Assembly: GCF_002788215.1 (NCBI RefSeq)
Contig: NZ_CP024845.1
Coordinates: forward strand, 930,001-994,000
Source of the DNA: Halohasta litchfieldiae
Lineage (GTDB): Archaea; Halobacteriota; Halobacteria; Halobacteriales; Haloferacaceae
Length of the DNA: 64,000 bases
Direction of reading: 5' to 3'
A program made the position numbers and the translations under genes. Of this stretch, positions 24,603-33,976 are shown one piece after another (position 1 is the first letter of the stretch; each line of letters starts with the position of its first letter). Under the pieces are notes generated by a model. It saw only the letters and a list, made by a program, of their open reading frames with translations, searched no databases and had not been told where the DNA came from.

Positions 24603-25954
24603 ATTGCCCCCCCGCTGAGTGCCTGTCTGAGTTCGGTCCGGAAATCCTGTACCGTGTTGTAGCGGTAGAGTTTGGACTTCCGGAAACATTTCGCGAGCAC
24701 CGTGTCGACGCCATCCGAAAGCTCGTCGGTAAACTGGCTGGCCGGCGGTGGCTGTTCTTCGACGACCTTCTGCAGCACGACTCCCGGCTGGCCGTCGAAC
24801 GGCAACCGCCCGGTAAGGAGTTCGTAGACAATTAGCCCCAGATGGTAGATATCGGTCGAGGCGTCGACGCCACCGAACTGGTCGGGCTTGACCTGCTCGG
24901 GGGCCGCATACATCGGCGGCACTCCCATCGGCAGCGCCGACAGCTGACAGAGCAACTGCGAGATACCCCAGTTGCTAATCTTGGGATAGGGCCAGACGTT
25001 GCCATCGTAGGTCCGGCTGAAGATCACGTTCCGTGGCGTCAGCCCGCCGTGGATCACACCCGAGCCGTGGGCATGACAGACGGCGTCGACGATGCGGTCG
25101 ATGATCCAGCGAGCCTCTCGATCCGACAGTGAGCCGAGACGGTCGCTGAGCCGTTGGCCCTCCTGATACTCGACGACGAACCACGGCTTTGGGATCGTGC
25201 CGTGGGCGACAACCGGCACGATGGCGTCGTGATCGTCGACTGACTGCCACTCGTTGAGTGTCTCGGTGAACTCAGTGTCGAACTCAGCGGGGGCGCGGTG
25301 TTGAATCTGGGTGAGCAGCGCGGAGTGCGTTCTCTCTCTGTCCGAGTACCGGACCAACCAGAGGTCGACGTGACTCCCCGAGCCGCGGGATTTGATCGGG
25401 TCGAACGCCTCACGTCTGGCCTCGACCGGCGGCGGGGTCGGCGGTGGCTCAGTTGGAGGTCGACCGCGCTCCTCGCGGTCTGGGGGCTCCTCGACGGTCT
25501 CATCGTCCTCGGCGGCAGTGCCGAGTCCCTGATACTCGGAGGCCTCACCGGTGAGCGTCGTCACCGACCCCGAGAGTTCGCGGTCACGGATCGACGCGAT
25601 CAGCTGTTTGTTGTGGACGTCGTCCCGGAGATCGAGATCCTCGATAGCGTCTCTGACGAGCTCTGGATACTCCGCGGCGATGTAACCCAGTGCACGAATA
25701 ATGTCCTCGTGAACCGACTCCGGCTCGCTTTCGAGCAGTGAGGCGAGTGCACGAACGGAGCCAGTCACGGCCTCGGGGTTGGCCGACACGACGAGACCAA
25801 GTGCCCACGACGCCGAGAGCCGGACTGTCTTGTCCGTACTCTCGAAGAGATGGAGAATCCGGTTCAACTCCTTTGAGTCGAACGTCTCAGGCTCTGTGAT
25901 CGCCGCGTTTAGGACCGTCTCTGCGGCCCGTTGTTCTGTCCCCGATCCATCCAT
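24599..25954 (-). CDS. HEAT-repeat protein with a predicted pseudokinase domain
   Basis: Residues 1-125 form helical HEAT-like repeats (SASWALGLVVSANPEAV, DIIRALGYIAAEYPELV). A proline/acidic linker (135-180) leads to a Hanks-type protein kinase fold at 190-445. The fold is clear: FVVEYQEGQRLSDRL, a catalytic-loop position IHGGLTPRN (301-309), APEQ (351-354) and DIYHLGLIVYELLTG (368-382). However the catalytic Asp of HRD is Gly304, the metal-binding Asp of DFG is Asn328 within SNWG, and no VAIK lysine is seen near 205-215. All three key residues are therefore missing, which suggests a scaffold or nucleotide sensor rather than an active kinase. The downstream 7-TM gene is coupled by ATGA. Confidence 0.87.
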   Translation of the reverse strand: MDGSGTEQRAAETVLNAAITEPETFDSKELNRILHLFESTDKTVRLSASWALGLVVSANPEAVTGSVRALASLLESEPESVHEDIIRALGYIAAEYPELVRDAIEDLDLRDDVHNKQLIASIRDRELSGSVTTLTGEASEYQGLGTAAEDDETVEEPPDREERGRPPTEPPPTPPPVEARREAFDPIKSRGSGSHVDLWLVRYSDRERTHSALLTQIQHRAPAEFDTEFTETLNEWQSVDDHDAIVPVVAHGTIPKPWFVVEYQEGQRLSDRLGSLSDREARWIIDRIVDAVCHAHGSGVIHGGLTPRNVIFSRTYDGNVWPYPKISNWGISQLLCQLSALPMGVPPMYAAPEQVKPDQFGGVDASTDIYHLGLIVYELLTGRLPFDGQPGVVLQKVVEEQPPPASQFTDELSDGVDTVLAKCFRKSKLYRYNTVQDFRTELRQALSGGAI

Positions 25955-26179
25955 TATTCTACGTACTTAGTTTTCTACCATATAATTTCTCTGAATAGAG
26001 AGCTACAGCCCGTCAGACGGGAGCCAATCCCGACGCCGCCACCGGCCGAATACACCCGCTTTGTATCGGCTGTCGACAGAGAGAAATACCGCGAATTCGG
26101 AGAGTAGAGAATTCCTAACCAAAGACTAGTGGCCAACTACCACCGAGGATTTACCCGTCTTGAGAGCCAATGGCACAGT

Positions 26180-26470
26180 GTGAAAAAAACCGAGCTTGTT
26201 CACCTGCATGCACTTTTAGTGCTCCTCTCGGAGCGGGTCGTCGACCAAGGAATCGTCGACCGCTCGTATTTCGAGCCCTACGCTGAGCTCGACGTCACGC
26301 CGGTTTCCTTTCGGGCGCGCCGCGACCGCCACGAGGAGGCCGTGCTCCTGTTGGCGGCACTGCTGGCGGCGGCAGTGAGCGACGAGTATGAGCCACCACC
26401 AGATGTCGAGACCATCCGCACCGAATCGGATTCGACGCCGTCGTCTCACTCTTCGGCACCGTCGTCGTAG
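26180..26470 (+). CDS. UPF0058 family protein
   Basis: A 96-residue helical protein of the archaeal UPF0058 family, recognisable from KKTELVHLHALLVLLSERV at the start, the Y-rich middle (YFEPYAELDVTPVSFRARRD) and the hydrophobic helix HEEAVLLLAALLAAA. The GTG at 26180 is chosen because it places the family's usual start right before KKTEL; the frame is open 17 codons further up. Function is unknown. The 225 bases before it are A/T-rich and show no other gene. The C-terminal 30 residues are a Ser/Thr/Pro-rich tail not typical of the family. Confidence 0.8.
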   Translation: MKKTELVHLHALLVLLSERVVDQGIVDRSYFEPYAELDVTPVSFRARRDRHEEAVLLLAALLAAAVSDEYEPPPDVETIRTESDSTPSSHSSAPSS

Positions 26471-26496
26471 CCGGTCATCTCCCCCGAAGTGGTCGG

Positions 26497-26946
26497 TTAC
26501 CCCCACGTCCATTTCGAATCGAGGACGAACCGATAGATACCACTGATAACGATAGCAACCCCGTTGCCCACCAAGACGATGGCAACCCCGTCTTCAGCCA
26601 AGTATGGAATCAAAAGCCATTCGACGAGTACGTAGAGGATTCCGAGCTGGATCGGGATCGCCGAGCCACGGACGAGGTTTGTTTTTAAAAGGCCGATCAG
26701 ATACGCGACCGTACCGGTATTTTGGGACTGCTCAAACGTCCACGCGTTGTTGAGAATATAGGAGAGAATGATCGTCAGTTCGATAGCGATCAAGGCTCCC
26801 AAGAGGTAGTTCAGATCGCCCCAATCGAGAAACAGCCACAACAAGAACTGTTGGACACCAGCGGTGAGCGCGCCGACGATAACGAACCGCCGTAGGAGTG
26901 TGACAAGTGGACCATGGGTGAGATTCCGCAGAAAGGATCTGAACAT
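26497..26946 (-). CDS. GtrA-like family membrane protein
   Basis: A 149-residue protein with four hydrophobic segments, the GtrA/DPMS pattern: the first starts RRFVIVGALTAGVQQFLLWLF, the second holds ALIAIELTIILSYILNNAWTF with the conserved N and WTF, and the last ends in YRFVLDSKWTWG. GtrA proteins help move lipid-linked sugars across the membrane. Its ATG follows the stop codon of the sulfatase gene with no gap (26947 and 26946), so both belong to one operon that probably acts on surface glycans. Confidence 0.9.
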   Translation of the reverse strand: MFRSFLRNLTHGPLVTLLRRFVIVGALTAGVQQFLLWLFLDWGDLNYLLGALIAIELTIILSYILNNAWTFEQSQNTGTVAYLIGLLKTNLVRGSAIPIQLGILYVLVEWLLIPYLAEDGVAIVLVGNGVAIVISGIYRFVLDSKWTWG

Positions 26947-28386
26947 CTATTTGTAGCCAAGGGCTTCGAGGCGGGCGTTGAGGTCCTCGTCGACAGCGTC
27001 GTCGGCCGCAGCCGTCGCTGTCGACTGGTCGCTGGCCAACAGCGTGAGATGCTCCTCGACGCGCTCGCTGAATCGGTCGATCACGGCCTGTTGCTCTGTG
27101 GTCGGGTCGGCCGCGAGATCAGTCTGTTGGGTCGGGTCCGAGGGTCGGTCGTAGAGTTCGACCTTGCCGGTGTCGACGTTCTCGATGTATGTCCAGTCGC
27201 GGTCACGGACACTCACGAGGAGCTCTCCATCCGACAGCGACCGCGGGATCGGCTGGGAGGTGACCTCCTCGCCACGGACAGTCACCGAGACAATCGGCTC
27301 GTCGACCGGATTTTGGCCGGAGGTGACCGCCGAGACGAGCGAGTGACCCACCCAGTCGGGGTGAGGGTCGACGCCGAGCAGATCGGCCACCGTCGGCGGG
27401 ATATCGGCCAGACTCACCTGTGGGTCGACACAGCGTGGGTCCTCGCCGGGCACGTCGATAATAAAGGGGACGTGAATCAGTTCGTCATACAGTTTGGGGT
27501 AGTGGGCGAGATGGCCGTGTTCCTGAAATTCCTCGCCGTGGTCGCCAGCGATGATGATCGCGGTGTCGTCGGCCAGTCCGTTTGCTTCGAGGGCGTCGCG
27601 CAGTCGACCAATGGAGGCGTCGACCTGTCGGACGGCCGCCTGATACAGCGTTCGAAGTTCAGTGAGCGTCCGCTCGTCGACCTCCAGTCCGAGTCCGGTT
27701 CGGGTGTGGGCGTGAAGCATGCGATGGGTCCCAAACAGGTTCGACGAAACCTCCCGGATGTAGCGCGGCGCGGGAACGTACGGCGTGTGGGCATCCATGT
27801 AATGGACCCAGCAAAAAAACGGCGAATCAGCGTCTTCGAGGAATGACGTGGCGGCATGTTCGACATCGAACATTCGGGAGGTGTCGAGAAACGGCCGGTC
27901 GTCGGAGTTCCCGCGGAGCCACGACCCCGCCCGGCGGAGCGGGGAGGTGGCCAACTGAATCCAAGCCTCGACGGTCGGATGGGTGGCGAGATACTTACTA
28001 TAGATACTCGACCCCACGCTGGCGACAAAGGGCTCGAACTCGTCGAAGCCAGCGTCGTACCCCCAGTGAGAGGTCAGAAATCCATTGGCGGCGTTGAAGC
28101 CACCGGTCGAGATGTCTGCTTCCGAAAGCACCGAGGCGAGTGCGCGTGACTCGGTGATCCCGACCCGGTCGGAATCCGCAAACACCGGCCGCGAAGAGAG
28201 AATCGACGGAAAGGAAAATGGCGTCCAGTTGCCGTTCGCAAACGCTCGCTCGAAGCGGGTTCCCGACTCGGCGAGCGAATCCATCACCGGCGTGAGTCGA
28301 CTCTCGTCATATGCGCCGACAGCATCCGCTCGGAGCGAGTCGACCGTAATAAGAACAACATTTGACACGTCTCTAGAACGATCCAT
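26947..28386 (-). CDS. Sulfatase / alkaline phosphatase superfamily hydrolase
   Basis: A 479-residue enzyme of the alkaline phosphatase superfamily, sulfatase branch. The N-terminal metal-binding segment NVVLITVDSLRADAVGAY is typical, and a second metal block IIIAGDHGEEFQEHGHL is present near residue 280. At the position of the Cys/Ser that becomes formylglycine the sequence reads WTPFSFPSILSSR, so there is no Cys and the canonical CxPxR is not kept; serine or threonine may serve as nucleophile, as in phosphoglycerol transferases. It is followed at once by a GtrA gene, which suggests a role in cell-envelope glycan or lipid modification. Cytoplasmic location is likely since no signal peptide is visible. 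Confidence 0.88.
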   Translation of the reverse strand: MDRSRDVSNVVLITVDSLRADAVGAYDESRLTPVMDSLAESGTRFERAFANGNWTPFSFPSILSSRPVFADSDRVGITESRALASVLSEADISTGGFNAANGFLTSHWGYDAGFDEFEPFVASVGSSIYSKYLATHPTVEAWIQLATSPLRRAGSWLRGNSDDRPFLDTSRMFDVEHAATSFLEDADSPFFCWVHYMDAHTPYVPAPRYIREVSSNLFGTHRMLHAHTRTGLGLEVDERTLTELRTLYQAAVRQVDASIGRLRDALEANGLADDTAIIIAGDHGEEFQEHGHLAHYPKLYDELIHVPFIIDVPGEDPRCVDPQVSLADIPPTVADLLGVDPHPDWVGHSLVSAVTSGQNPVDEPIVSVTVRGEEVTSQPIPRSLSDGELLVSVRDRDWTYIENVDTGKVELYDRPSDPTQQTDLAADPTTEQQAVIDRFSERVEEHLTLLASDQSTATAAADDAVDEDLNARLEALGYK

Positions 28387-28512
28387 GATTGGTTGTGAGT
28401 GTACTGAATAGAGATGTGACTCCGCTTGATATTTTCGGTTAGTCGCTTATATTTGGACAGAAAGTTCCCATTTGTTCACATATTGGACCCCACGTCGTCG
28501 CTATCGGCGTGG

Positions 28513-29214
28513 CTACTGGAGTCGGTCGACCAGCTCGCGGAGCGTTTCGAGGTCATACTGGCCGGGCGCGGTCGCCCCCTCGGGGTCGACTGGCGCGTAG
28601 CCGATTGCCGAGCCGTAGACCGGCGCAACTGCTCGGGTATGCTGACCCGCTGTACCCATCGCCATCGTGGCAACGGTCTGTCCCGCCTCGACCGCACTGT
28701 GTGTCGCCGACAGCACGGCGAGAGCGTCGCTCCGGTCAGTAGCGGTCACGGCGAGTTTGCCGACATCACCTTCGTTGCTTGCGTGAGCTAAGAGATCGAT
28801 CATCCCGTCGACCGATGGCGTCGACTCGAAGTCGTGGACCGAGGCGATGACACTAACGCCAGCCTCGCGGGCGGTCGTTCGGAGTTCGCGTGCCTGATCG
28901 GTTGCCGCTTCGGAGACGCTGCCGTCGAGTGCACCGAGTTCGAGGTCGACCGCTGCCACCGCCTCGTGATCGAGTGCCGAATTGAGGGTGTCGAGTCGAC
29001 TGGCTTCGTCGTCGGCCTCGCCGCCCTCCCATGCAGCGCGATTGGTGACGATCAGCGGGAGGTCGCCGCTGTAGGCGTCGATTTGGGTGAGTGAATCAGT
29101 GGCGAGATCCAGCCGGAACTCCACGGCATCTGCATGATCGCGGGCCGCAGGCTCCGCCGAGAGGTCGTCGGTCGCCGCCGCAAGCACGAACGAGTCGAAA
29201 TCGAGGCTGGTCAT
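28513..29214 (-). CDS. aroD: 3-dehydroquinate dehydratase, type I
   Basis: Third step of the shikimate pathway, dehydrating 3-dehydroquinate through a Schiff base. The start at 29214 (MTSLDFDSFVLAAATDD) gives 233 residues, normal for type I AroD; the 71 extra open codons upstream are not conserved-looking. The family pattern of AVEFRLDLA near residue 30, the ASVHDFESTP block near 133 and KLAVTATDRSDALAVL carrying the Schiff-base lysine are present, as is the C-terminal glycine/serine region. No other aro genes lie in the window. Confidence 0.92.
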   Translation of the reverse strand: MTSLDFDSFVLAAATDDLSAEPAARDHADAVEFRLDLATDSLTQIDAYSGDLPLIVTNRAAWEGGEADDEASRLDTLNSALDHEAVAAVDLELGALDGSVSEAATDQARELRTTAREAGVSVIASVHDFESTPSVDGMIDLLAHASNEGDVGKLAVTATDRSDALAVLSATHSAVEAGQTVATMAMGTAGQHTRAVAPVYGSAIGYAPVDPEGATAPGQYDLETLRELVDRLQ

Positions 29215-29281
29215 AGTGGGCGATTCTCGGCGACCCGCAAAACAGCACCGTTCGGCCCTGCTGGCTCTCGGTGTCTCGCAG

Positions 29282-29719
29282 CTATCCGCGTCGGTCGACA
29301 ATACGGTCGACAATCGACCCGGTTGAGAGCAGTTCGTCGGGATACTGCTGGTCGCGGGCACTCGCGCGCTCGACCCGGCAGTCGATCCCCCGGTCGGCCA
29401 ATGCTGCTCGAATACCGTCGGCGTCATGATGTTGGTCGTAGCCGAGAACGATCACGTCGGGTTGGATCTCCTCAATCGGGACGAAAATGTCATCGGGATG
29501 GCCCAGTCGGGCGACGTCGACGACCGCCAAGGCCTGAACCATGTCGAGTCGTTGGCGATCCGAAAGGATCGGCGGTGCTTTGTGCGTCACGTTGTCTGAG
29601 CGGGCGACGATGACGTGGAGTTCGTCGCCATAGGTCGCGGCATCCTCGAGATAGTGGACGTGGCCCGGATGCAGGATGTCGAACGTGCCTTGGGCGACCG
29701 CACGCGTTGGTCGAGTCAT
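29282..29719 (-). CDS. ribL: FAD synthase (archaeal RibL)
   Basis: Archaeal-type FMN adenylyltransferase that makes FAD from FMN and ATP or CTP. The nucleotidyltransferase signature [14 protein letters not shown] occupies residues 11-24 and the later block [16 protein letters not shown] matches the cytidylyltransferase fold. Length, 145 residues, is right. The start codon overlaps the stop of the JAMM gene as ATGA (29716-29719), so the two are translated together, an association seen in other haloarchaea. Confidence 0.93.
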   Translation of the reverse strand: MTRPTRAVAQGTFDILHPGHVHYLEDAATYGDELHVIVARSDNVTHKAPPILSDRQRLDMVQALAVVDVARLGHPDDIFVPIEEIQPDVIVLGYDQHHDADGIRAALADRGIDCRVERASARDQQYPDELLSTGSIVDRIVDRRG

Positions 29720-30195
29720 GAGAGTTCCTCGTCGATGTCTTCCTGGGTGAAATCAAAGAAGGTCTCCTCGGGGAGATCAACGTCGAGAACATCAATCGAG
29801 CGGGGGTCGCCGTTGCTGTCGAAGACGCGCCAGTCGCCCCAGTCGTAGGGCGCGCCGATGATGATGTGGACATCGCCCTTGTGGAAGGTGCCGAGATCCG
29901 CGTTGCTCGGTCGGAGGACGCCGTTTGGGTGCGAATGGACCGAGCCGACGGCCTTGATGTCGTTGGGGACCATGTTGGTCTGGACGGTCGCGCTCATCGG
30001 GTCCGATTTCGTGCCGGGGATCACGAGCACGTCGGTGATGACCTGGCCCTCTTTTTCGAGACCGAGTTTGCGGGCATCTTCGGCCCGCAGGAAGCCCATG
30101 TACTCGTTGGGATGGGTTTCCTCGGAGGCTTCGAGCGCGAACTCTAGGGTGTCGCGGGCGATGCCGAGAATCTCGCTCGATCTGAAGAGCCGCAT
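29716..30195 (-). CDS. JAMM/MPN-domain metalloprotease
   Basis: A 159-residue zinc-metalloprotease domain of the Mov34/MPN+ class, related to the haloarchaeal enzymes that remove ubiquitin-like SAMP modifiers. The catalytic Glu is in NEYMGFLRA near residue 31, and the zinc motif [14 protein letters not shown] (HxHP-8x-SxxD type) is near residues 90-103, so all ligands are present. Start chosen at 30195 ([15 protein letters not shown]). The order JAMM-ribL followed by a divergent DHH nuclease resembles the Haloferax arrangement that includes HvJAMM2; substrate specificity here is inferred, not shown. Confidence 0.9.
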   Translation of the reverse strand: MRLFRSSEILGIARDTLEFALEASEETHPNEYMGFLRAEDARKLGLEKEGQVITDVLVIPGTKSDPMSATVQTNMVPNDIKAVGSVHSHPNGVLRPSNADLGTFHKGDVHIIIGAPYDWGDWRVFDSNGDPRSIDVLDVDLPEETFFDFTQEDIDEELS

Positions 30196-30330
30196 TGTCG
30201 GTGTTCGGGTGGGCGACCATCTAAGGTTTCCGAACTGTCGACTCAGCCGAGTTCCGAACGGTCGACTCCCCCACTCGGCTGGCGGCACGAGATAATAAGC
30301 TTAACACGTGGGTCACGCATACGGGTCTGT

Positions 30331-32229
30331 ATGACAGACGATACCGCCGGGGAGTCCGGCGAGCGGGATGATTCGCGTCCCGTTGTCTTCGACCTCGCGC
30401 CTGACTGCACACTTGCAGACATCGAGCAGGGTGCGAACTATCACGCCGTCGTCAACGGTGTTGTTGCCTACGGCGTTTTCGTTGACATCTCCGACTCCGT
30501 CTCCGGCCTCGTTCACGAATCGAATCTCGACCACGACTACAGCGTCGGCGACCGCCTCGTCGTCGAACTCGAAGAGCTCAAAGAAAACGGTGACGTCGCC
30601 TTTGACGTCCCTGACATCGACAACTACCGAACCGAGGTCGTCGACCACGAACCCGACATTACGCCAATCGGTGACCTCCAGACCGGCAGCGAGTCGACCA
30701 TCGAAGGCTCTGTCGTCCAGATCAAACAGACCGGCGGGCCGACGATCTTCCACATCAACGACGGCACCGGCATCGTCAGCGCCGCCGCCTTCGAGGCCGC
30801 CGGCGTCCGGGCCTACCCGGAGGCCGAAATCGACGACATGGTTCGGGTCAGCGGCAGTGTCGAAACCCACCAAGACGTCCAGCAGATCGAAGTCGACTCG
30901 CTTGCAGTCCTCGATGGCGAGACCGAAGTCGACGCCCAAGCGTCCTTGCAGTCGGAACTCGACGAGCGGTCGGCCGCCGCCGACATCGAGCCGCTGATCG
31001 AGTGGCCCGCTTTCGAGCCTATTTTCGAGGAACTCAAGGACGTCGCCCAACTGCTTCGGGAGACCGTCCTTGAGGGTCGACCACTGCGCGTCCGCCACCA
31101 CGCCGACGGTGACGGCATGTGTGCGGCCGCACCGGTCCAGTTGGCACTCGAAAACCTGATCGCCGACGTTCACGGCGACCCGGAGGCCCCACGCCACCTG
31201 TTCAAACGACTGCCGAGCAAGGCCCCCTACTACGAGATGGAGGACGTCACTCGTGACCTGAACTTCGCCCTCGAAGGACAGGAGCGACACGGCCAGAAGC
31301 TTCCATTCCTCCTCATGCTCGACAACGGGTCGACTGAGGAGGACGTGCCTGCCTATCAGAACCTCGCTCACTACGATATCCCAATCGCAGTGATCGACCA
31401 CCACCATCCGGATCCCGAGGCCGTCGAGCCGCTCCTCGATGCCCACGTCAACCCGTATCTGTACGGTGAGGACTACCGCATCACCACCGGGATGATGTGT
31501 GTCGAACTCGCTCGCCTGATCGATCCCTCGATCAGCGAGGATCTCGAACACGTGCCGGCGGTTGCGGGGCTTTCGGATCGCTCGAAAGCCGATGTGATGG
31601 CCGACTACGTCGACCTCGCAAACGAGGCCGGCTACGACCGCTCGCACCTCGAAGACATTGGTGAAGCACTCGACTACGCCGCCCACTGGCTCCGCTACAG
31701 CGAGGGCAAAACCCTCGTGACTGATGTCTTGGACGTCGGCTGTGACGACCCAGCGCGCCACGAGCAACTCATCGAGTTCCTCTCGGAGCGCGCCGAGCGG
31801 GATATCGACCGCCAACTCGACGCGGTCGAACCCCACGTCGAACACGAGCGACTTGATTCGGATGCGCATCTCTACCGCGTCGACCTCGACAACTTCGCCC
31901 ACCGATTCACCTACCCTGCGCCGGGCAAGACCACCGGCAATCTCCACGACCGCAAGGTCACTGAGACCGGCGAACCCGTCATCACCATCGGCTACGGGCC
32001 GGATTTCGCCGTCCTCCGGAGCGATGGAGTCCGACTCGACATTCCGCGGATGGTCACCGAACTCAACGAGGAGCTCCCCGGTGCCGGTGTCTCCGGCGGC
32101 GGTCACCTCGTTGTCGGCTCGATCAAGTTCGTCAAGGGTCGACGTGAGTCCGTCATCGACCTTCTCGTAGAGAAGATGGCCGAAGCCGACCTCGACGAGT
32201 CGCTGTCGACGGCCGCGCCCCTCGAATAG
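30331..32229 (+). CDS. DHH-family phosphoesterase with S1 and OB domains (RecJ-like)
   Basis: A 632-residue archaeal nuclease-type protein. An S1 RNA-binding domain (YHAVVNGVVAYGVFVDISD) comes first at about 30-95, then an OB nucleic-acid-binding domain at about 110-200 (IEGSVVQIKQTGGPTIFHIND). The DHH catalytic part starts near residue 245 with HHADGDGMCAA, then LLMLDNGSTEED and IDHHHPD, all metal-binding motifs. A DHHA1 domain with GGGHLVVGSIKF closes the protein. Such proteins degrade single-stranded nucleic acid 5' to 3' or process RNA. An A/T element (ataataagctta) about 30 bases before the ATG is the probable promoter. Confidence 0.92.
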   Translation: MTDDTAGESGERDDSRPVVFDLAPDCTLADIEQGANYHAVVNGVVAYGVFVDISDSVSGLVHESNLDHDYSVGDRLVVELEELKENGDVAFDVPDIDNYRTEVVDHEPDITPIGDLQTGSESTIEGSVVQIKQTGGPTIFHINDGTGIVSAAAFEAAGVRAYPEAEIDDMVRVSGSVETHQDVQQIEVDSLAVLDGETEVDAQASLQSELDERSAAADIEPLIEWPAFEPIFEELKDVAQLLRETVLEGRPLRVRHHADGDGMCAAAPVQLALENLIADVHGDPEAPRHLFKRLPSKAPYYEMEDVTRDLNFALEGQERHGQKLPFLLMLDNGSTEEDVPAYQNLAHYDIPIAVIDHHHPDPEAVEPLLDAHVNPYLYGEDYRITTGMMCVELARLIDPSISEDLEHVPAVAGLSDRSKADVMADYVDLANEAGYDRSHLEDIGEALDYAAHWLRYSEGKTLVTDVLDVGCDDPARHEQLIEFLSERAERDIDRQLDAVEPHVEHERLDSDAHLYRVDLDNFAHRFTYPAPGKTTGNLHDRKVTETGEPVITIGYGPDFAVLRSDGVRLDIPRMVTELNEELPGAGVSGGGHLVVGSIKFVKGRRESVIDLLVEKMAEADLDESLSTAAPLE

Positions 32230-32238
32230 TCGCTGACG

Positions 32239-33894
32239 TTATCTCTTTTCGGCGAAGGTGAGTCGACGGTTCAACACCAACACAACCCCACCAGCGACAC
32301 CGATAGCGACGACGAGGATGCCGACAGGGAGGTCGTCAGCTCCGCCGCCGGACCAGTCGCCGTCGAACACCGCGGCGTAGTAGTCGGCAACCTCGGCATC
32401 TTCGATAGCAAGAGCCACCTCACGGTTGTTGTCGACCGAGTTTTCGTTCCAGTTGATGCTCCCGACAACAGCCGTATCATCAGCAACGATGCCTTTGGCG
32501 TGAATCTTGCCGAACCGGCCGTTGCCCGCCGCCAGTCGTACGGTTAACGTCTCGGACTGCCCGGTTCGCTCGCGGAGCGTCGACGCCAATGCCTTGTTTT
32601 CCTCTTCGTTGTACCAGCGACTCCCCAACAGAATCCGGACGTCGACGCCGCGGTCGGCCGCCCGAAGCGCGGCCCGAAGCAGTCGAAACTCGCGGTCGCC
32701 AATCGACGGCTGGACGATCAACAGTCGGTCGTCGGTGCTGTTTATAAGCTGTATAAGCTCCTCGTCGGCGTTGTCCGGCGCAGTAAGAACGGTGACTGCA
32801 TCGGCAGTGGCAGTCATCGGCGGCTGGTTTTGTGAGTAGGAGCCGGTTGCGGCCTCCACTTCTGTAGTCTCGGCCGTCGACCGGAACTTGCTCCACGAGA
32901 CGGTGTCGTTCCACGTCGCATCGTGGGTAAATACCGCCGCCAGTTCGTCGGCCGTTTTCGGTGAGTCGACGGTCACCCCCCAGCCGCGGTTTTCGCGGCC
33001 GCCGGTGCCCGAGGGTTTCCAGTTTTCGGTGAGGACGACCGCGCGGTCGTCGACCACCGCGTATTTGGGATGATGATAGCGAAATCGGGCCTGCTCGCCG
33101 GTCATCACTTGCACGTCGACACCTGCCTCGGTGAGCCTGTTCAGCCGGTCGGCCTGCTGGGTCGACATCCCACCCACTGGCCCGCCCTCGACGAGTACTC
33201 GCACGGTCGTCCCACGCTCATGGGCGGCGATCAGTTCGTCGACTACGCGCTGGGACGTGAGCGTATACGCCGCAAGATACAGTCGCTGGTCGGCTCCCTC
33301 GATGGCTGCAAGCGGCGCGTCGGGGCTGTCGGGGAGGACGAACGCCTCGACCGGCGTCGAGTTGATGGTCGCTGGCTCCCGCGGTTGGAACCCATTCGGC
33401 AACCAGTGTGACTCGTGGTCGCGGTGCCAGCGCTGGCTCTCGGGGGCATCCTCGTAGCTGACGCGGTCGACAAGTTGGCCATCCCGCCGCAGTTCGAGGC
33501 GTTCGCCACCGACCGCGAGTTGGAGATTGGCCGAGGTCTCGACGACCGTCGCGTTCGTGTGAGTGGCCGTCTTGTCCGGGTGGCGAGTGATCGCGAACTC
33601 GCCGATTCCGTCGGGGAGACGGGCAGTTCCCTCGCCGTCGGAGAGCGTCCAGTTGCCCGCTTTGTCGATGTCGACTGTTACGAATTCGCCGTGGTTCTGT
33701 GGGGTCGTTGGGTTGGGATACAGTTCGACGATTCGGCCATCGGCGGCCTCAGTTGCGGTGTGTGTCGACTGGTGGTTTCCAGTGCTGTGGGCGACAGCCG
33801 TGCCGCTCATGATGGCAACACCGACGATGGCGAGCCAGCAGCCGATGACAAGGGCCTGTCGGAACCGTGAGTCGACGGAGATGCGAGGGACCAC
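32239..33894 (-). CDS. Secreted or surface-bound phospholipase D-like protein
   Basis: A 551-residue protein with an N-terminal signal segment (ALVIGCWLAIVGVAIMSGTAVA, residues about 14-35), a beta-rich domain of lamin-tail type (residues 50-165) and two PLD/HKD catalytic halves: HHPKYAVVDDRAVVL near 265 and HAKGIVADDTAVVGSINWN near 478. A single hydrophobic helix near 525-545 followed by LNRRLTFAEKR anchors the C-terminus, so the active domain faces outside. Function may be nuclease or phospholipase. It is convergent with the DHH gene (9 bases apart). Confidence 0.9.
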   Translation of the reverse strand: MVPRISVDSRFRQALVIGCWLAIVGVAIMSGTAVAHSTGNHQSTHTATEAADGRIVELYPNPTTPQNHGEFVTVDIDKAGNWTLSDGEGTARLPDGIGEFAITRHPDKTATHTNATVVETSANLQLAVGGERLELRRDGQLVDRVSYEDAPESQRWHRDHESHWLPNGFQPREPATINSTPVEAFVLPDSPDAPLAAIEGADQRLYLAAYTLTSQRVVDELIAAHERGTTVRVLVEGGPVGGMSTQQADRLNRLTEAGVDVQVMTGEQARFRYHHPKYAVVDDRAVVLTENWKPSGTGGRENRGWGVTVDSPKTADELAAVFTHDATWNDTVSWSKFRSTAETTEVEAATGSYSQNQPPMTATADAVTVLTAPDNADEELIQLINSTDDRLLIVQPSIGDREFRLLRAALRAADRGVDVRILLGSRWYNEEENKALASTLRERTGQSETLTVRLAAGNGRFGKIHAKGIVADDTAVVGSINWNENSVDNNREVALAIEDAEVADYYAAVFDGDWSGGGADDLPVGILVVAIGVAGGVVLVLNRRLTFAEKR

Positions 33895-33976
33895 GGAGAG
33901 GGTGGTCCCATATTCCTATAAAAACGTCCGGGCGGATGGACATGGCACTTATTGGTCGGTACAACGTGAAACCAGT

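Noticed and set aside
33563-33976. Extension of the DUF456 gene by 138 codons
   Set aside because: It runs antisense through the signal peptide end of the PLD-like gene and lacks membrane character; the ATG at 33977 fits the family.
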